Both the position numbers and the translations under genes were made by a program. Shown here in pieces: positions 12,252 to 24,410 of a stretch of DNA of 64,000 nucleotides. The DNA comes from Cordia subcordata (taxonomy: Eukaryota > Streptophyta > Magnoliopsida > Boraginales > Cordiaceae): contig JAPTOF010000004.1 of NCBI GenBank assembly GCA_028554755.1, forward strand, positions 5,625,001 through 5,689,000. Reading direction: 5' to 3'. A model generated the notes under the pieces. The model saw only the letters and a list, made by a program, of their open reading frames with translations, searched no databases and was not told the origin of the DNA. Each line of letters begins with the position of its first letter. The stretch's first letter is position 1.

Positions 12252-13658
12252 TTACCAGTTAGCATAAGCACATTTTCCTCGAAAGTAGCATATTATCAAG
12301 ATTTCATTTGCGAGAGATAAACCCGAGATTTTATTACACTGTCCAACCATAAATCCAGGCATGACCATGAACTCAACTTTTAGTCTTTTTTGTTCTTCAC
12401 TACTCAGAAACTTTTCATCCTTCAGCTCCTCCACACACTCCATGTAGGCATCTGAAAAAACAGCTCCACGCTTAACTCTAAATATATCAGCTTTGGGCTC
12501 AACTGAAGATGCAATCCCCTGCAAAATCCAAACCCACTTTGCCATCTTGACAAATGCCCTGTAGAAAGTTGTATGTGGATGCACTCCATTGGTGACAAGA
12601 GTCCTGTGGTCCTCATTACCGAAAAATGATGCTTCCATTGTGGGATGAACTATTAACAGATACTTTGTTCTGCAGTATTTGGCAAAACTAGATTGATGGT
12701 CTTCAATTAAAGCATCAATTGGATCATCAAACTTCATTACATGACGGACATCATATGATTGGGCTGCAAATCCATGAAACATCCTCCGTGCAATATAAGC
12801 TTCAAACGCATACTTCTTGTGGGATCTCTGGGCGTACAAAACTGAATCTTCAATCACATTCACTGCAGTGTCTAGATCCCAACCTGAAACTTTCATCAGG
12901 GCAATCAATGGCTTTGCAAAATCATGAATAGCCTTTGCGACTGCTTTTGCAACCTCTTCGAAGGAAGGGATATTCAAAAGTCGCCTCTCTCTTTCTTGTT
13001 CCCTCAACTCTTCACCCATCTTCCTGTTCTTCAACTCCAAATCCTGAAGTTCACGACGCAACTTGGCTTCCTTGCATTTCTTCACTTCGACTTGTGACGT
13101 CAACTTCTCCAAAAACTTATATTGAACTTGAATCTCCGAGAGCAAAAGTGCAGAACGGGCAGATATAGAATTAATATTTTTCAATTGCTTCTCTTTATAA
13201 AACCTCTTGATCTTGCAGAGCGCTTCAAGATGAGAAACCACAAGCTCATCAGCAGCTCTGATTTTGTCAGGTTCATATGGAATATGAGCTTCTTGGAGCT
13301 GAACATAGGCCAACTTCAAAGCCTTAACTGTATCAAATAATTTCAATATCTCCGAATTCCCACATTCTATTCCCTTATCTTGAACCTCAACTGGCTGGGG
13401 ATGCACCTTTTCGACATCAAAATCAGCCTCCTCAGTAGCATCACTACTGCTAGTTTCTTCACCAACAGATGATGCAACATGACTACTGAGATACAGATTT
13501 TGTTGGTGATTCTGGTTAACATTTTCAGATGCAAATACACCAATGGACCTAAGTTTACAAACTTTAGCAAACTTCGTGACTATTTCGGAAACATTTGAAG
13601 CTGGTTTAGATGGTTTAGCTCCACATTCCATTCCTTGACCCTCTGGCTCCAAACGCAT
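12252..13658 (-). CDS. DUF641 protein (GIL1/IRKI-like) with a frameshifted C-terminus
   Basis: A 468-residue plant protein of the DUF641 group, whose members include GIL1 (light-dependent gravitropism) and IRKI (receptor-kinase interactor). Residues 20-42 (NVSEIVTKFAKVCKLRSIGV) and about 100-190 (LFDTVKALKLAYVQLQEAHI to FLEKLTSQ) are the conserved DUF641 part. A coiled coil rich in Glu/Lys/Arg follows at about 193-228, then the conserved C-terminal region (SYDVRHVMKFDDPIDAL, TFYRAFVKMAKWVW, VMPGFMVG). After Cys441 the frame departs from the family: the +1 frame encodes VIKSRVYL and soon a stop at 12297-12299, which is how these proteins normally end, while the open frame continues with 27 unrelated residues. 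A 2-base loss in a TGTG-like tract near 12336-12340 explains this. Start chosen as the first ATG before the conserved motif. In Arabidopsis a DUF641 gene occupies the same place beside OFP17. Confidence 0.9.
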   Translation of the reverse strand: MRLEPEGQGMECGAKPSKPASNVSEIVTKFAKVCKLRSIGVFASENVNQNHQQNLYLSSHVASSVGEETSSSDATEEADFDVEKVHPQPVEVQDKGIECGNSEILKLFDTVKALKLAYVQLQEAHIPYEPDKIRAADELVVSHLEALCKIKRFYKEKQLKNINSISARSALLLSEIQVQYKFLEKLTSQVEVKKCKEAKLRRELQDLELKNRKMGEELREQERERRLLNIPSFEEVAKAVAKAIHDFAKPLIALMKVSGWDLDTAVNVIEDSVLYAQRSHKKYAFEAYIARRMFHGFAAQSYDVRHVMKFDDPIDALIEDHQSSFAKYCRTKYLLIVHPTMEASFFGNEDHRTLVTNGVHPHTTFYRAFVKMAKWVWILQGIASSVEPKADIFRVKRGAVFSDAYMECVEELKDEKFLSSEEQKRLKVEFMVMPGFMVGQCNKISGLSLANEILIICYFRGKCAYANW

Positions 13659-14495
13659 ATTAGAAATTTGATTCCAAGAGAACCCAAAAAAAAAAAAAGT
13701 AAAATAAAATCTAAAAAGTTTTATGGGTTTAGTAAACCGCTTATAGATTCATTATAGTACTGAAAGATTCTATCCCTAAGGAATTTAAAGAACATAAACC
13801 TAAACCACTTGCTCAAAAGTACAAATCCTTGAACCCTTCTAAAGAATCAGGAGCAAATCTAGGGCGGTTCATAAATAAAAGCGAAATCTTGATCTAAAAG
13901 CTTATACTTTATTAGTTTTCACCTCCTTAAAACTAACAAACAAGATTTTTATCTATGCATGATAAACAGGAAATAGCTGCTTTCAGAAAGAAGTTAACAT
14001 CGAAAGGAATAAACTAAAAGATGAAAACAGGAGAAGAGACAAAAAGGCCGAAGCTTTATAAGCTTTTCAAGATTCTTGAATAAGTGGTTTTTACCTCAAA
14101 AGGCTTAAACAACTGCTTTTGTGGATACAACTGCTGCATTAAGCTTAAAAGATCCGAATTGTATAAGCTACAAGCTGATATCTTTATGAGTCAAGAGCTT
14201 CCTTTCCTCCCATGTAACCAAAAATAAAATAAATAAAAAAAGCTTTCGTTGGAGTAGAGCAAAGTTTTTTAAGTAGTACAAAAGGGGGTTGTCGAGTATT
14301 CAGCTTTGCTTTTTCTTTTTCCTTCTCTTTTTTCTTGATTGATTGATGGAAGATGGAGGGAAACACAGCTAAAAAGGAGGAGAACACGACGTCGTTCAAG
14401 CCTGTAGCGTGCTATTGCAAAGGTTAGAGAAATTTGATGGCTTAGTACAAGAGAAGTGTTTGGTTTAGAGAATGGTGAGCTTGGCTAGAAGAGCG
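13659..14495. other. 5' region of the DUF641 gene
   Basis: No independent gene. On the minus strand a donor-like GAG/GTAAAAACC near 14094 suggests a leader intron, but the acceptor is not certain. It should hold the DUF641 leader and promoter. Confidence 0.4.
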
Positions 14496-14540
14496 CACAC
14501 ACACACACACACATAGAGAGAGAGAGAGAGAGAGAGAGAG
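14496..14540. repeat. (AC)n then (GA)n compound microsatellite
   Basis: Perfect dinucleotide runs, about 8 AC units followed by about 13 GA units, in the upstream region of the DUF641 gene. Confidence 0.9.
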
Positions 14541-15917
14541 CAAATTGGTGTTGGTGGTGGAGGTGGTGTTAGGGAATGGCTTTTCTTTTTTTGGGGAGAA
14601 GTGAAAGAGGGAATCTGTTCTGGCACTCAGTAATCGTGGGCACACTCTGTAAGTGTGCATGTGTGGAGCTCCAGATTTTTGAATTCTTAAAATTCCTCCC
14701 CTCTCATTTTCTCAAAAAAAAAAAAAAAGGGTTAGCAGAAGGAGCTTTCCTCTTCACTGCCTTAACTGCATTTGCACGGTAAATCGAGAGATGTGCGTGA
14801 CTGCGAGAGGACCAACGGCGTAAATCCAAAGAACAAATTTCGCAATATTTCAATGAAAGATCCGCCACACCTGACTGATCCCGCGTCGAGATTCCACCCT
14901 AATGACCTGGCCACTTACCAACTCACCTATGCCCCTGGGGGCCCCTCTCATTTTCTTGTTTTCCTTTTCTGGCGTTTTCTTGCTTTGCTTCCCATTATCA
15001 TATCTTATCAAACTTGGTACCTAATGGATCAAAATAGGGCCCGACAAATGCGGGGTGTGCTTGTTCTTACTCTATAATTGTTAATAAAATTCTTATCTTT
15101 ATTCTTACCATATATTCTATCAAGGTAAACTCTTATGCTATCATTTCTATCCCTATTGGATGAAAAAAATTCCAACCCTGCCCTGCCCTTGTTAAGTATC
15201 AGTGAACAAGGTTAATGGCATTAATTTTTTTTAAAAATAAGTTAATTTTTACTACTAAATCAAAGAAATTTCAATAATATAAAATTAACATCAAAGAATA
15301 CAAAAATATATTGAATATATAATAAATGATATAATGTTCATATTAAAAATATACAATAACATATGTAGCGAGACAGAATAGGACGAAGTAGGGCGAATAA
15401 GCCCCTATCTCACCCCACCCTTGCACTGGGGTAGGGGAACAAAATCCCACCCTACCCATGGCAGGGGTTTTTAGCAAGAACTCCGTCTCTATCTCTGTGA
15501 TACTCTTGCGGAGCAGAGCGAGGGCAGGTATCATTGTTATCTCTAGTGATTTGTGTAATGTATAGATTTCAATGTTAATTTGATATTGTTAAATATTATA
15601 TAGTTAATAAGGCTTCTACTTTCAACATATAGATATTATGATCGAGCAAGACAATTAGAAGGTATTTATATTATTTTTCTATTGTCATCAAATATTTAAA
15701 TTTAATTTAATATATAACCTATTATATATATTAAACTTACTCTTTTTTAAACTTAATAAGTGATGCAACATCATTAGTGTAGTTGGCTAATTTTTATTTC
15801 AGTATAATTGACTAATTTTTATTCTCTCTTAATTAACACATATTTAATTATAAGACCGTGGGGAGCTAATATTCCTGTTGATGCTGCTTGGTTTTAGAAG
15901 AAGTTGCTCAAGATTAG
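14541..15917. other. intergenic, with G/C-rich repeat remnants
   Basis: No gene. Positions 15035-15190 and 15380-15530 carry clusters such as CTCACCCCACCC, GGGGTAGGGGAAC and CATGGCAGGGG that stand out from the AT-rich background and look like the two sides of one decayed DNA element. Termini could not be fixed. Confidence 0.4.
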
Positions 15918-16149
15918 GGGCCTATTTGGATTGGTTTTTTTTAGGAAAAAATACTTTTTTTAAAAAAAAAGTTACATTAATTTACAATAATTATTTGATT
16001 TGACTTCCAAAAAAGTTGAAATTCTAAAAGAAAAAAAAAACTCAAATACATCTTTTTTTAGAAGCTAGAATTTTCAAATTCTAAAAAAAAACTGTTTTTC
16101 AAAAACCGTTACAAAAATATTTTTGAAAAAAGCCAATCCAAACGAGCCC
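15918..16149. mobile_element. MITE, 230-bp family copy 2
   Basis: Ends GGGCCTATTTGGATTGG and, at the right, CCAATCCAAACGAGCCC, flanked by direct TAG (15915-15917, 16150-16152). At 232 bp with the same A/T-rich interior, it is clearly the same family as the 11718 copy. Confidence 0.75.
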
Positions 16150-17236
16150 TAGATATCTCATAAGAGAGCTTATCTTCCACAAGATTGGGAATGGAAGAGA
16201 CATAATGTTTTGGACAGATTTATGGACAGATTAAGAGACTATTTGTATAATTGCTCGACTTTATCTTTAAATATTTCAGTTTTTTTAATCCAAGATGAGA
16301 TAAAAGTCACAAGACTGGTATTTTCAAATTTTAATAATAAAATCTAAACTAATAAATTAATAAATCTCATCTCATTTATGAAAAATATGTTTAAAATAAA
16401 TAGTTGAAAGTTAAATAATTAACTCATGTTAAAAAGGAAAAAGAGAAAAAAAATTACAGAAAGTAGCAAATCCCAAACCCAAAGTACGCATGCATGTTCT
16501 GTATATTTCAAAATTGACATCAGTACGTGATAAATTATTGATGGACTTCATAAAAAATTCTGAAATTTGGTAGCAAGTCCAATTACGTGGGTAAGAGTGC
16601 AGGGCTATTGGATTCTCTTTTGAATTTTGAAACCATCCTTATCAAATCTATCCAAATAGTGGACCCGATTATCTAAACTTTGAATTTGTAAGTACAAAAT
16701 CGATGAATGGAAATGTGTCTCTAATGACAACATCAGAATGAAGGATTTCATTAATTCTTGATCTTTTATTATGGAAATTAGCAAGCACCATATTCTATAA
16801 TACATGGTGCCTAATAGAACTCTGCGTATCTTAATTTGAATTATTTCACTTTAGCCCAAATTAAACAATTTTATTAACTAATTGATTTATATGAAGTTTT
16901 CCTTCTTTTTTTATTTTCTTTTTAATGTGATGAGTATATAACAACCCATGTACACTGAACACATAAAGAATACTTGTAGATTAAAATGACTGATATAATT
17001 ATTAATTATAAAGCAACTCGTATATAGCATGAGAAAATATCAATAAATAATTAGTAGCTCGGTTATTGCTCGTTTAACTTACCTTGTTGGGGCTCAAAAC
17101 TTCAATCGCTGCAAAAGCCTCACTAACCTCTATTTTTATGTTGATTATAGCAAGAATTAGATTTTCATTTCCTTTTGGAATTCAGTTCAATTTTTATGTG
17201 ATTCTTAGACCTTAGTAGTTAATTAATATTATATAA
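16150..17236. other. intergenic, nothing recognised
   Basis: AT-rich, no coding signal or paired repeat termini. Confidence 0.5.
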
Positions 17237-17340
17237 AGGGTGTTTGGTTTTGTTTATTTGGTGTTTAAAAGCACCCAAACAGTAAAAAAATATATCTAGG
17301 TGCTTTTTCTAGCACCTAAATAAGTAAAGCCAAACATCCT
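17237..17340. mobile_element. small MITE (104 bp)
   Basis: Ends AGGGTGTTTGGTTTTGTTTA and, reverse-complemented from the right, AGGATGTTTGGCTTTACTTA. The interior is itself palindromic around GGTGCTTTTTCTAGCACC. The target duplication is unclear. Confidence 0.55.
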
Positions 17341-18683
17341 CAATCATTTTCTCTTGCAAAAGCGATCCCTTGCATCGAACACAAACACATCCAGGGACCC
17401 TAGCTTGAAAATAGGCGCTTTTCAGAAATAACCGATAGCACTTAGATGATAATTTGTTTAAAAAGATGCTCTTAAACTAGCATAATAAAATATAGTATTG
17501 ACTTAATTATAAATATATTTTCCACATGTTTCATTTAGAGCAGTGCATGAGACAAATTTGAGCTGAATTATAGAGCATGACAAGCTTAGAGTTTACGAAT
17601 ATCCTAGATGAGTAATCATATTAGGTTTGTTAATTTAGGTCTCTAATGTATCAGAGTTATGCATTGCAACTAGCTTTAAAGTAAACCATATACCAACTAA
17701 GTGAAAGAACATCATATATAATCTATATATCACGCATTTTGATGGTACTTATTCAAGTCTTTTAATCCTTTGGCAACTTGGAAAAAACCAAAAGGAAAGC
17801 CTCCACGATGCAACGCCTGTTTCTTAAAGCTTCTCCATCAGGCTTGTCGCTCTGCCCAATTTATTTTTCTTCCTTCAAGTTTGGGCTTGCTTATTCCAAA
17901 GAATCTATTTACCATGTAACAAGTTAACGTATATATGTGCATATATGTATATATGTATGTGTTTATGTATCCAAAACAAAGTTATTATATAATTATGATT
18001 TATGACTCATCCAACACTAAGCTAGTGTGTTCAAACACCATATTGAAGCATATTAAATTGCTTCATTGGAAGATCAACCATACATGTAATTAGGAGAAAG
18101 TACAATATATCTAATTTAATGTTGGTAACTAATTAATTTATTCCTTTACTTGCTTGTCTACGTACAAATATTATTGTTAACTAGAGTATTTTCGGACATA
18201 ATATATTCCGAGTTCGCAAAAAGGCTAACCACTCAAGTTCATATATGTATATACAATCTAATGAACATGAAGGATATATTATTGTTATTATTTATCCTTG
18301 ATTAGAGAGAAAATAGAACTATTTCTCTCGTTCTCACCAGTCAAATCTTACTGCCACTTCAATTTTCCTTGCACGGTAAAAATATGAGAAATGAATCTAA
18401 CTGAGACCACGAGGATATATATATGTATATCATGTGGTGATATTTGAAGCTATCGCTCTATGAACTCGAATAAAAATCCAACGGAAAGTCTTCTTCAGAC
18501 GACCAAAAAGGTTTTAAAAACGACAAGTGAGAAACTGAAAAGCATTTATCCCGTGTAAAGTTTATCATCCAGAAACATCGCAATCAGGGATCATATTCAA
18601 GCAATTTGAGTTTTACAATATTCAAGACTTGGTAAGCGTGGATATGTGTATATTTATGTGTGTGTTTGTGAGTGAGTGTGTTT

Positions 18684-18719
<36 letters not shown>

Positions 18720-21259
18720 GTAAGTATGTATATATATGTATGTATGTATGTATTCATGGATGTGGACAGATGAGGTGAACGTGGGGTTAACATGGTAGAC
18801 AAAGGTTTAGATGTCTGCGTTACTCCTTGTTCTTATTTCTTTGTTTTCATCCTCGGAACATAAATGCACTTGCCATTCATTGCCCTAACCCGAACTCCAA
18901 GAGTTACTCAATTTTTCGAGAGCTTCTTATTTTAATCATGTAAGATGAGATAGAATTGAGTTTATAGACTCCACTATATATATGTTTAGGGAAGTAGAGT
19001 ATTAGATATCAATAGTTTCCTTATATTTAAGAGATTTCGGGATTTGTAAGAAATCTTCAAAAGCATTAATTGAAAATCTTATTTCAAAATGGCATCTTAT
19101 TAAAATATACATTTTCTTCGCATTACAAAATTACTAACTCCATGTCATTGTGTAAGATCCTAAACAACTCTACAAAGTTCTAATTGATTTTAAGATAAAA
19201 TCTAGTGATTGTTAATATGATATTAGAGTTTATTGATCTCTTTTTAAACACAACAATATACTATTCACGTGTCATACGATTCATGTGCTTGTATATTTTA
19301 CTCTCTCACTAAAACATTTCATCTTAAAAATTAACAGTAATTAATTTTATTTTATGAAGGAATTTCATAATTTCTTAACATGTCTCTCAATCATTTTAGT
19401 TCGAGACTTGGAATTGACCGTTGCCTCAATTCATTTTTGGCGTGATGGTGGTATGGGATTTGTAAGTATGAGTATTGCATGTGCGCGCAACTGTCTGTCT
19501 CTGATTTCATATTGTTTAAGCTTTTCAAGAAGACTACTCTTGATAGTGACCAATGAAACTATTATTTAATATAATAACAATAATAATAGAACGAGAGAGA
19601 TGTCGAAAAGTAACTCAAATTCTTAATTTCTTAAATTTTTGTAATGAATATTTTATTTTTTTTGTGGGTTCGGAGGCTATTTAAAGGGGTGTTAAGGTTT
19701 CCTATGTATTGTCTCTTTTGCAGTTTTAACAATTATACAATACTAGTGTCGTCTCGTAATATTGTGACTTGAACGGGAGTTAGCATTAATAATATTATAA
19801 TATATTGCTCCATTAATATATTAGTAAATTTGTTTTTTTTTCTTTGAGTTAGTGTATTCTCAAATTACATTGGAATTAAAACTAATCCTTATCAGGCTAA
19901 AAGTGGTTAAGAAAAAGTTCTCCCAGTAAGCGCGCTTTCCGATATTCAAACTTATGTTTTTCTCCTTACAAAGATGAAGCCATTACTACTTTAACCAATA
20001 ACTTGTTAATGTAAATTTGTTATGTTACTTCATAGTTCTTCGGTTATTATGTTTCTGTTGCATTTATATAATGACGAATTAATTTCTTTCCACTTACCAC
20101 AACAAGATATTGGGTTATCTCCACAGTTTTCGGCTTTGTTACATCAACCCGTGCAATCAGTTCGTCAATACCAAAATGAGATTCTATTCATTAATTGATA
20201 ACATATGCATCAAGCTAAGTGATATATGTGTATGTTTAGTACAAAATAGATTGTCGAAAACAAACTTTGCTTTATATACATATGTATATGTGTGTGTGTG
20301 TACATATATGCCTTACATAATTAATGCAAATTAGTTTCTTCAAATATATATTTGACCGGGGATTATTGTCATTCTTTGCTCTAACAGGTAGGCCTTTTGG
20401 ATCACACACATAAAGAACCAAAACTGGCTTATATCAAGCCCTCAATGAAGCACTTAAAGCTAAAACAAATTAAAAAAAATGCTCATAAGTGCATTGTCCA
20501 GAGTTAAACCTTTTCAAAACCGTACAAAATCATTTCTTTAAGGTTAATTTGGCTATATAACGTCTTATTGTCTATCAGCTTTCTAATTAAACTTAGCCTA
20601 ATGTGTAATTTTGCTAATTTTTGGTACCCATATATAATCCACATATATACATGGTAAGAGTTGTAACATACTTTTGAGAACCAGGAAACAAAGGAAATGT
20701 TGCACCAATTTAATGAATCACACGTGGTACGGTTACCATAAGGTTAGAATTTGAGCCAGACAACGTTTGTGAAAACATTACAAAACATTTTTCCTTTCCT
20801 AGCTATACACTGGTCCAAGCACAGCATTAGAATTTATAAGCCAAGATTTGGAGTACCAAACACACTTGTACCAAAATTTCTGTTTGTAATTTGTCCTTGC
20901 CTTCTTGACTTGAGAATCTGGGATGCGATACAAAGATATATTATAGCGTAATATATAGCACCCACAAACTAAGTTACTATCCCTTAATTCTTTGCCTTTT
21001 CTGTTTGTAGTTATTCTCATTGACCACTTTCATTTGTTTCTTTATTTTTTAGTTTTTTTCAGAGAGTAACGTGTATGTTATTTCTTTAGCCCTCGTGTAT
21101 ATGTTAAAAATTTGTATATTGGATATCAAATATCTTATGTATATGATGAAAATCCTACTATATAAGGAAGGGTGCGTAATTGGGTTAAAGATTGATATAT
21201 AATAATGTATTCTCAGTAGCATGCATGCACATATTTCTCGTAACATCACACTCATACCT
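17341..21259. other. long gene-poor stretch
   Basis: About 3.9 kb of AT-rich DNA without a credible gene. It holds a (CA)n(TA)n microsatellite at 18683-18720, TATGTATG-type repeats, and at 19845-20010 a copy of the dispersed repeat also present at 10175-10345. The short frames have no homology I recognise. Confidence 0.45.
18683..18720. repeat. (CA)n(TA)n compound microsatellite
   Basis: Perfect CA run passing into a TA run, with GTAT/GTATG-like repeats on both sides. Confidence 0.9.
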
Positions 21260-21264
21260 AGTTT

Positions 21265-21914
21265 TGTTGGGGTATGCACAGTGGAATGATAGAGTTGCCA
21301 AAGTAAGATCACACAGTTAAAATAGGAAATGAGAAAAATAGATAATTGAGAGACCAAAAATTTTACGTGAAAAACCTTCAAACAATTTGAAGAAAAAAAA
21401 AAACCAGGGGTAAGTGAGAAAGATTTCACTATATGTAAAAGTTTTACAACCTTCTCTCTAAAATAAAGAGAAAATTATTTTACTCTCTCTTATAATTAGG
21501 AGAAACTCACTCTCACACTAATATATATAACAAGTGGAAGAAATGAAAACACTAGGAGAAACTCTACTTATTTTCTCTAATGTTTATTGCTTCTTGCTTA
21601 GCTTGGTGCTTTGCCTTTTTCCATCCCCAGGTACTTATAGTCAAAGTTGGAGCAAAAATTTCAAAAGAACTTGACAAAATTTACCACCGTATTACTATAG
21701 GTGCAATTTATTTTCAACTTGATCTTAAATACTTGTGAGGACTTTGTATGCTCCTTCCATTCCCAATGCACTGTCTTTGCTCTTGTATGTTAATACAAGA
21801 TTTGCAATTTCAACTTTTGCATGCTATATCAAGATTTCATGCAAGTTAATCTCCAGCAAATGTTGACTTTTGCTTTTACTTGTGCACAAACTCAAATGAG
21901 CTTTACAGCTCACA
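21265..21914 (-). repeat. 3' LTR of the Copia element
   Basis: 650 bp, aligned over its length with 27675-28319. Preceded (element sense) by a polypurine tract and flanked outside by AGTTT. Confidence 0.92.
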
Positions 21915-22019
21915 TTCTCCCACGTAAAGCCTACGTTGAGCTATCATTGAAATCTCTCAAAACTTGTCAGTTCCAAGTTGCTTATGTCTCTGCTAGGCCA
22001 CAAGATGATCTACTCTAGA

Positions 22020-24405
22020 CAAACTTGTTGATGTTATTGGCTTCATCATAACATTTGCTAGGTTCTTGTTAGTATAAATCTTCTATATGTCCACACTTCC
22101 TTCCTCCACTATCTCACGAACGAAGTGATACTAAACACCTATGTGCTTCGTCCTGGAATGAAAGGCTGGATTCCTTGCAATGTGCAAGGCACTTTGACTG
22201 TCACAATACAAAGGAATCTTCTCTTGTTTGTTCTTGAGTTTCTCCATTAACCTTTGAATCAAAATTGCTTCTTTACAAGCATGTATAGCTGCCACATACT
22301 CTGCCTCTGTTGCAGAAAGTGCTACAACAATATGTAACTTGGATACCTAACTCAACACTTTCCGCAAGTGTAAACACTTAGCCAGTAGTAGACTTTCATT
22401 TATCAGAATCACCTACAAAATCTGAATCAACAAAGCCCCTGATAGTAAATTTTGATCCTTCATAACATAATGCAACATCCGAGGTCCCTTTAATATAGCT
22501 CAAGGTCCTCTTAACAACATTCCAATGCTCTCTACCAGAATTCACCATGAACTAACTGATCGTTCCAACAACTTGAGCAATATTTGATCTCATATATATC
22601 ATAGCGAACATGAGACTTACTACTGTTGATGCACACGATACTTGAGACATATTCATCCTCTCCGCTTCATTGCTTGGGCACATACTTTAGGATAATTTAT
22701 AGTTGATAGGAAGCAGGGTCGAGATTTCTTTACAATCTTGTATGTTGAAGCGTCATAAGATTTTCCTGAAGTAGTTTTCCTAGGAAATCCATATTTTCCT
22801 GCCTTTTCTGTCTTGGTGAGTTTGCATCCCTAAAACCTTGTTTGCTGGTCCCAAATCCTTTATGTCAAACTCCCTAGCCAACTATGTCTTCAATTCTTGG
22901 ACACGATCTTCGCTAGGACCTGCTACCAGTATGTCATCCACATACAACAGCAGAACAATGAAATCGTCATTTCCAAATCTCTTGTAATATATACAATGGT
23001 CTATGTTGAGTCTGTTGTACCTGAGGCTAATTATAAAGAAATTAGATGTCTTGTACTAACACCTTGACGCTTTAGACCGTATAGAAATTTAGTTAACCTG
23101 CAAACCAAGTTTTCTTTTCCTTTCTCAACAAATCCTTCTGGTTAGAGCATATAAATCTCTTCTTCAAGTTTTCCATGAAGAAAAGTCATCTTTACATCTA
23201 ACTATTCTAGAGGTAAATCAAACACAGTACACATAACCAAGACTACTCTAATAGTTGTAAGTCTAACCACCAGAGCAAATATCTTGTTAAAGTCAATTCC
23301 TTCTTTCTAAGCAAATCCTTTCACCATCACTCTCGCATAGTATCATTTCACCTTATCATTGTCATCTCGTTCGATCTTGTAGACCCATTTGTTGTTGATA
23401 GATTTCCTTCTGGGTGGTAATGGTACAAGCTTCTACGTCTTATTTCTTTGCAAGGCTTTGATCTTTTCCTACATTGTTGTCATCCACAGTGCAATATTGG
23501 GGCTATTTATAGCCTCATAATAAGTTGATGGTTCCCTATCCTCCGTTAGAAGATAGTACGCAGCATTACTTGCCATAACATAATCTGAATGTCATACTGG
23601 TCTTGTTATCTGACGCTACGAACGTCAGAATTCTGTAACCTCAGCCTCTTCTAGTTCTTGTTCCTCATGCTTCAGTGTTGCTTCAAAAGAAGCGTCTTCT
23701 TATTCTGGTTTATCTTCAACTTCCAATACAATAGTCTCTTTCTCAATGCCATTACCTTCTTCACTTTGCAGTTTACTCTCTACAAAAATCACATCTCTAC
23801 TAACGATAACCTTGTGGTCAATGAAAGCCCACAAGCGATATCGCTTAACCCCATCAGCATGCCCCAAGAATATGCATTTCTTGGACTTCAGATCCAGCTT
23901 CATTCATTCTTGAGGTGTCACAGATGCAGGACATCCGAAAACATGTAAGGTAGAATAATTTGTGGGTTTACCAGTCCACATTTCCGTTAGTGTCTTCAAC
24001 CCCATTGCCATTGATGGTGATCGGTTTATCAGGTAATAGGCGATTTTGACTACTTCTGACCAGAATGACTTGGCTAGACTTGTAGTTTCCAATATTGCTC
24101 TCGTTCTTTTGAGTAGAGTTCTGTTTATCCGCTCTATAACTCCATTTTGCTGAGGTGTATATGGAACTGTGAACTACCTCTGAATACCTTATTGCTTGTA
24201 AAATGCCAAAAAACTCCCTTCAATGTACTTTCCTCCATTATCTGTCCTTAAACACTTGATCTTTTCGCCGGATTCAAGTTGCACTCGCACTTTGTACTCT
24301 TTAAATATTTGAAAGACATTTGACTGGTTATTAATTGAGTACCCCCACAATCTCCTCGAGTAGTCATTAATGAATGATACAAGGTATTTTGCTCATTGTA
24401 GGGAT
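22020..24405 (-). pseudogene. Copia pol remnant: integrase C-part, reverse transcriptase, RNase H
   Basis: Minus-strand translation shows integrase residues KCLRTDNGGKY (about 24230-24262) and TPQQNGVIERINRT with KSFWSEVVKIAYYLINRSP (about 23990-24160), then the reverse-transcriptase catalytic motif LLYVDDILVAGPSEDR (about 22905-22955), then RNase H (ATEAEYVAAIHACKEAI and LYCDSQSALHIARNPAFH, about 22150-22320). Several in-frame stops and frame changes break the polyprotein. No long intact frame survives. Confidence 0.9.
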
Positions 24406-24410
24406 AAAAC

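Noticed and set aside
12719..13340. Several 70-77-residue plus-strand frames
   Set aside because: Antisense shadows of the DUF641 coding sequence.
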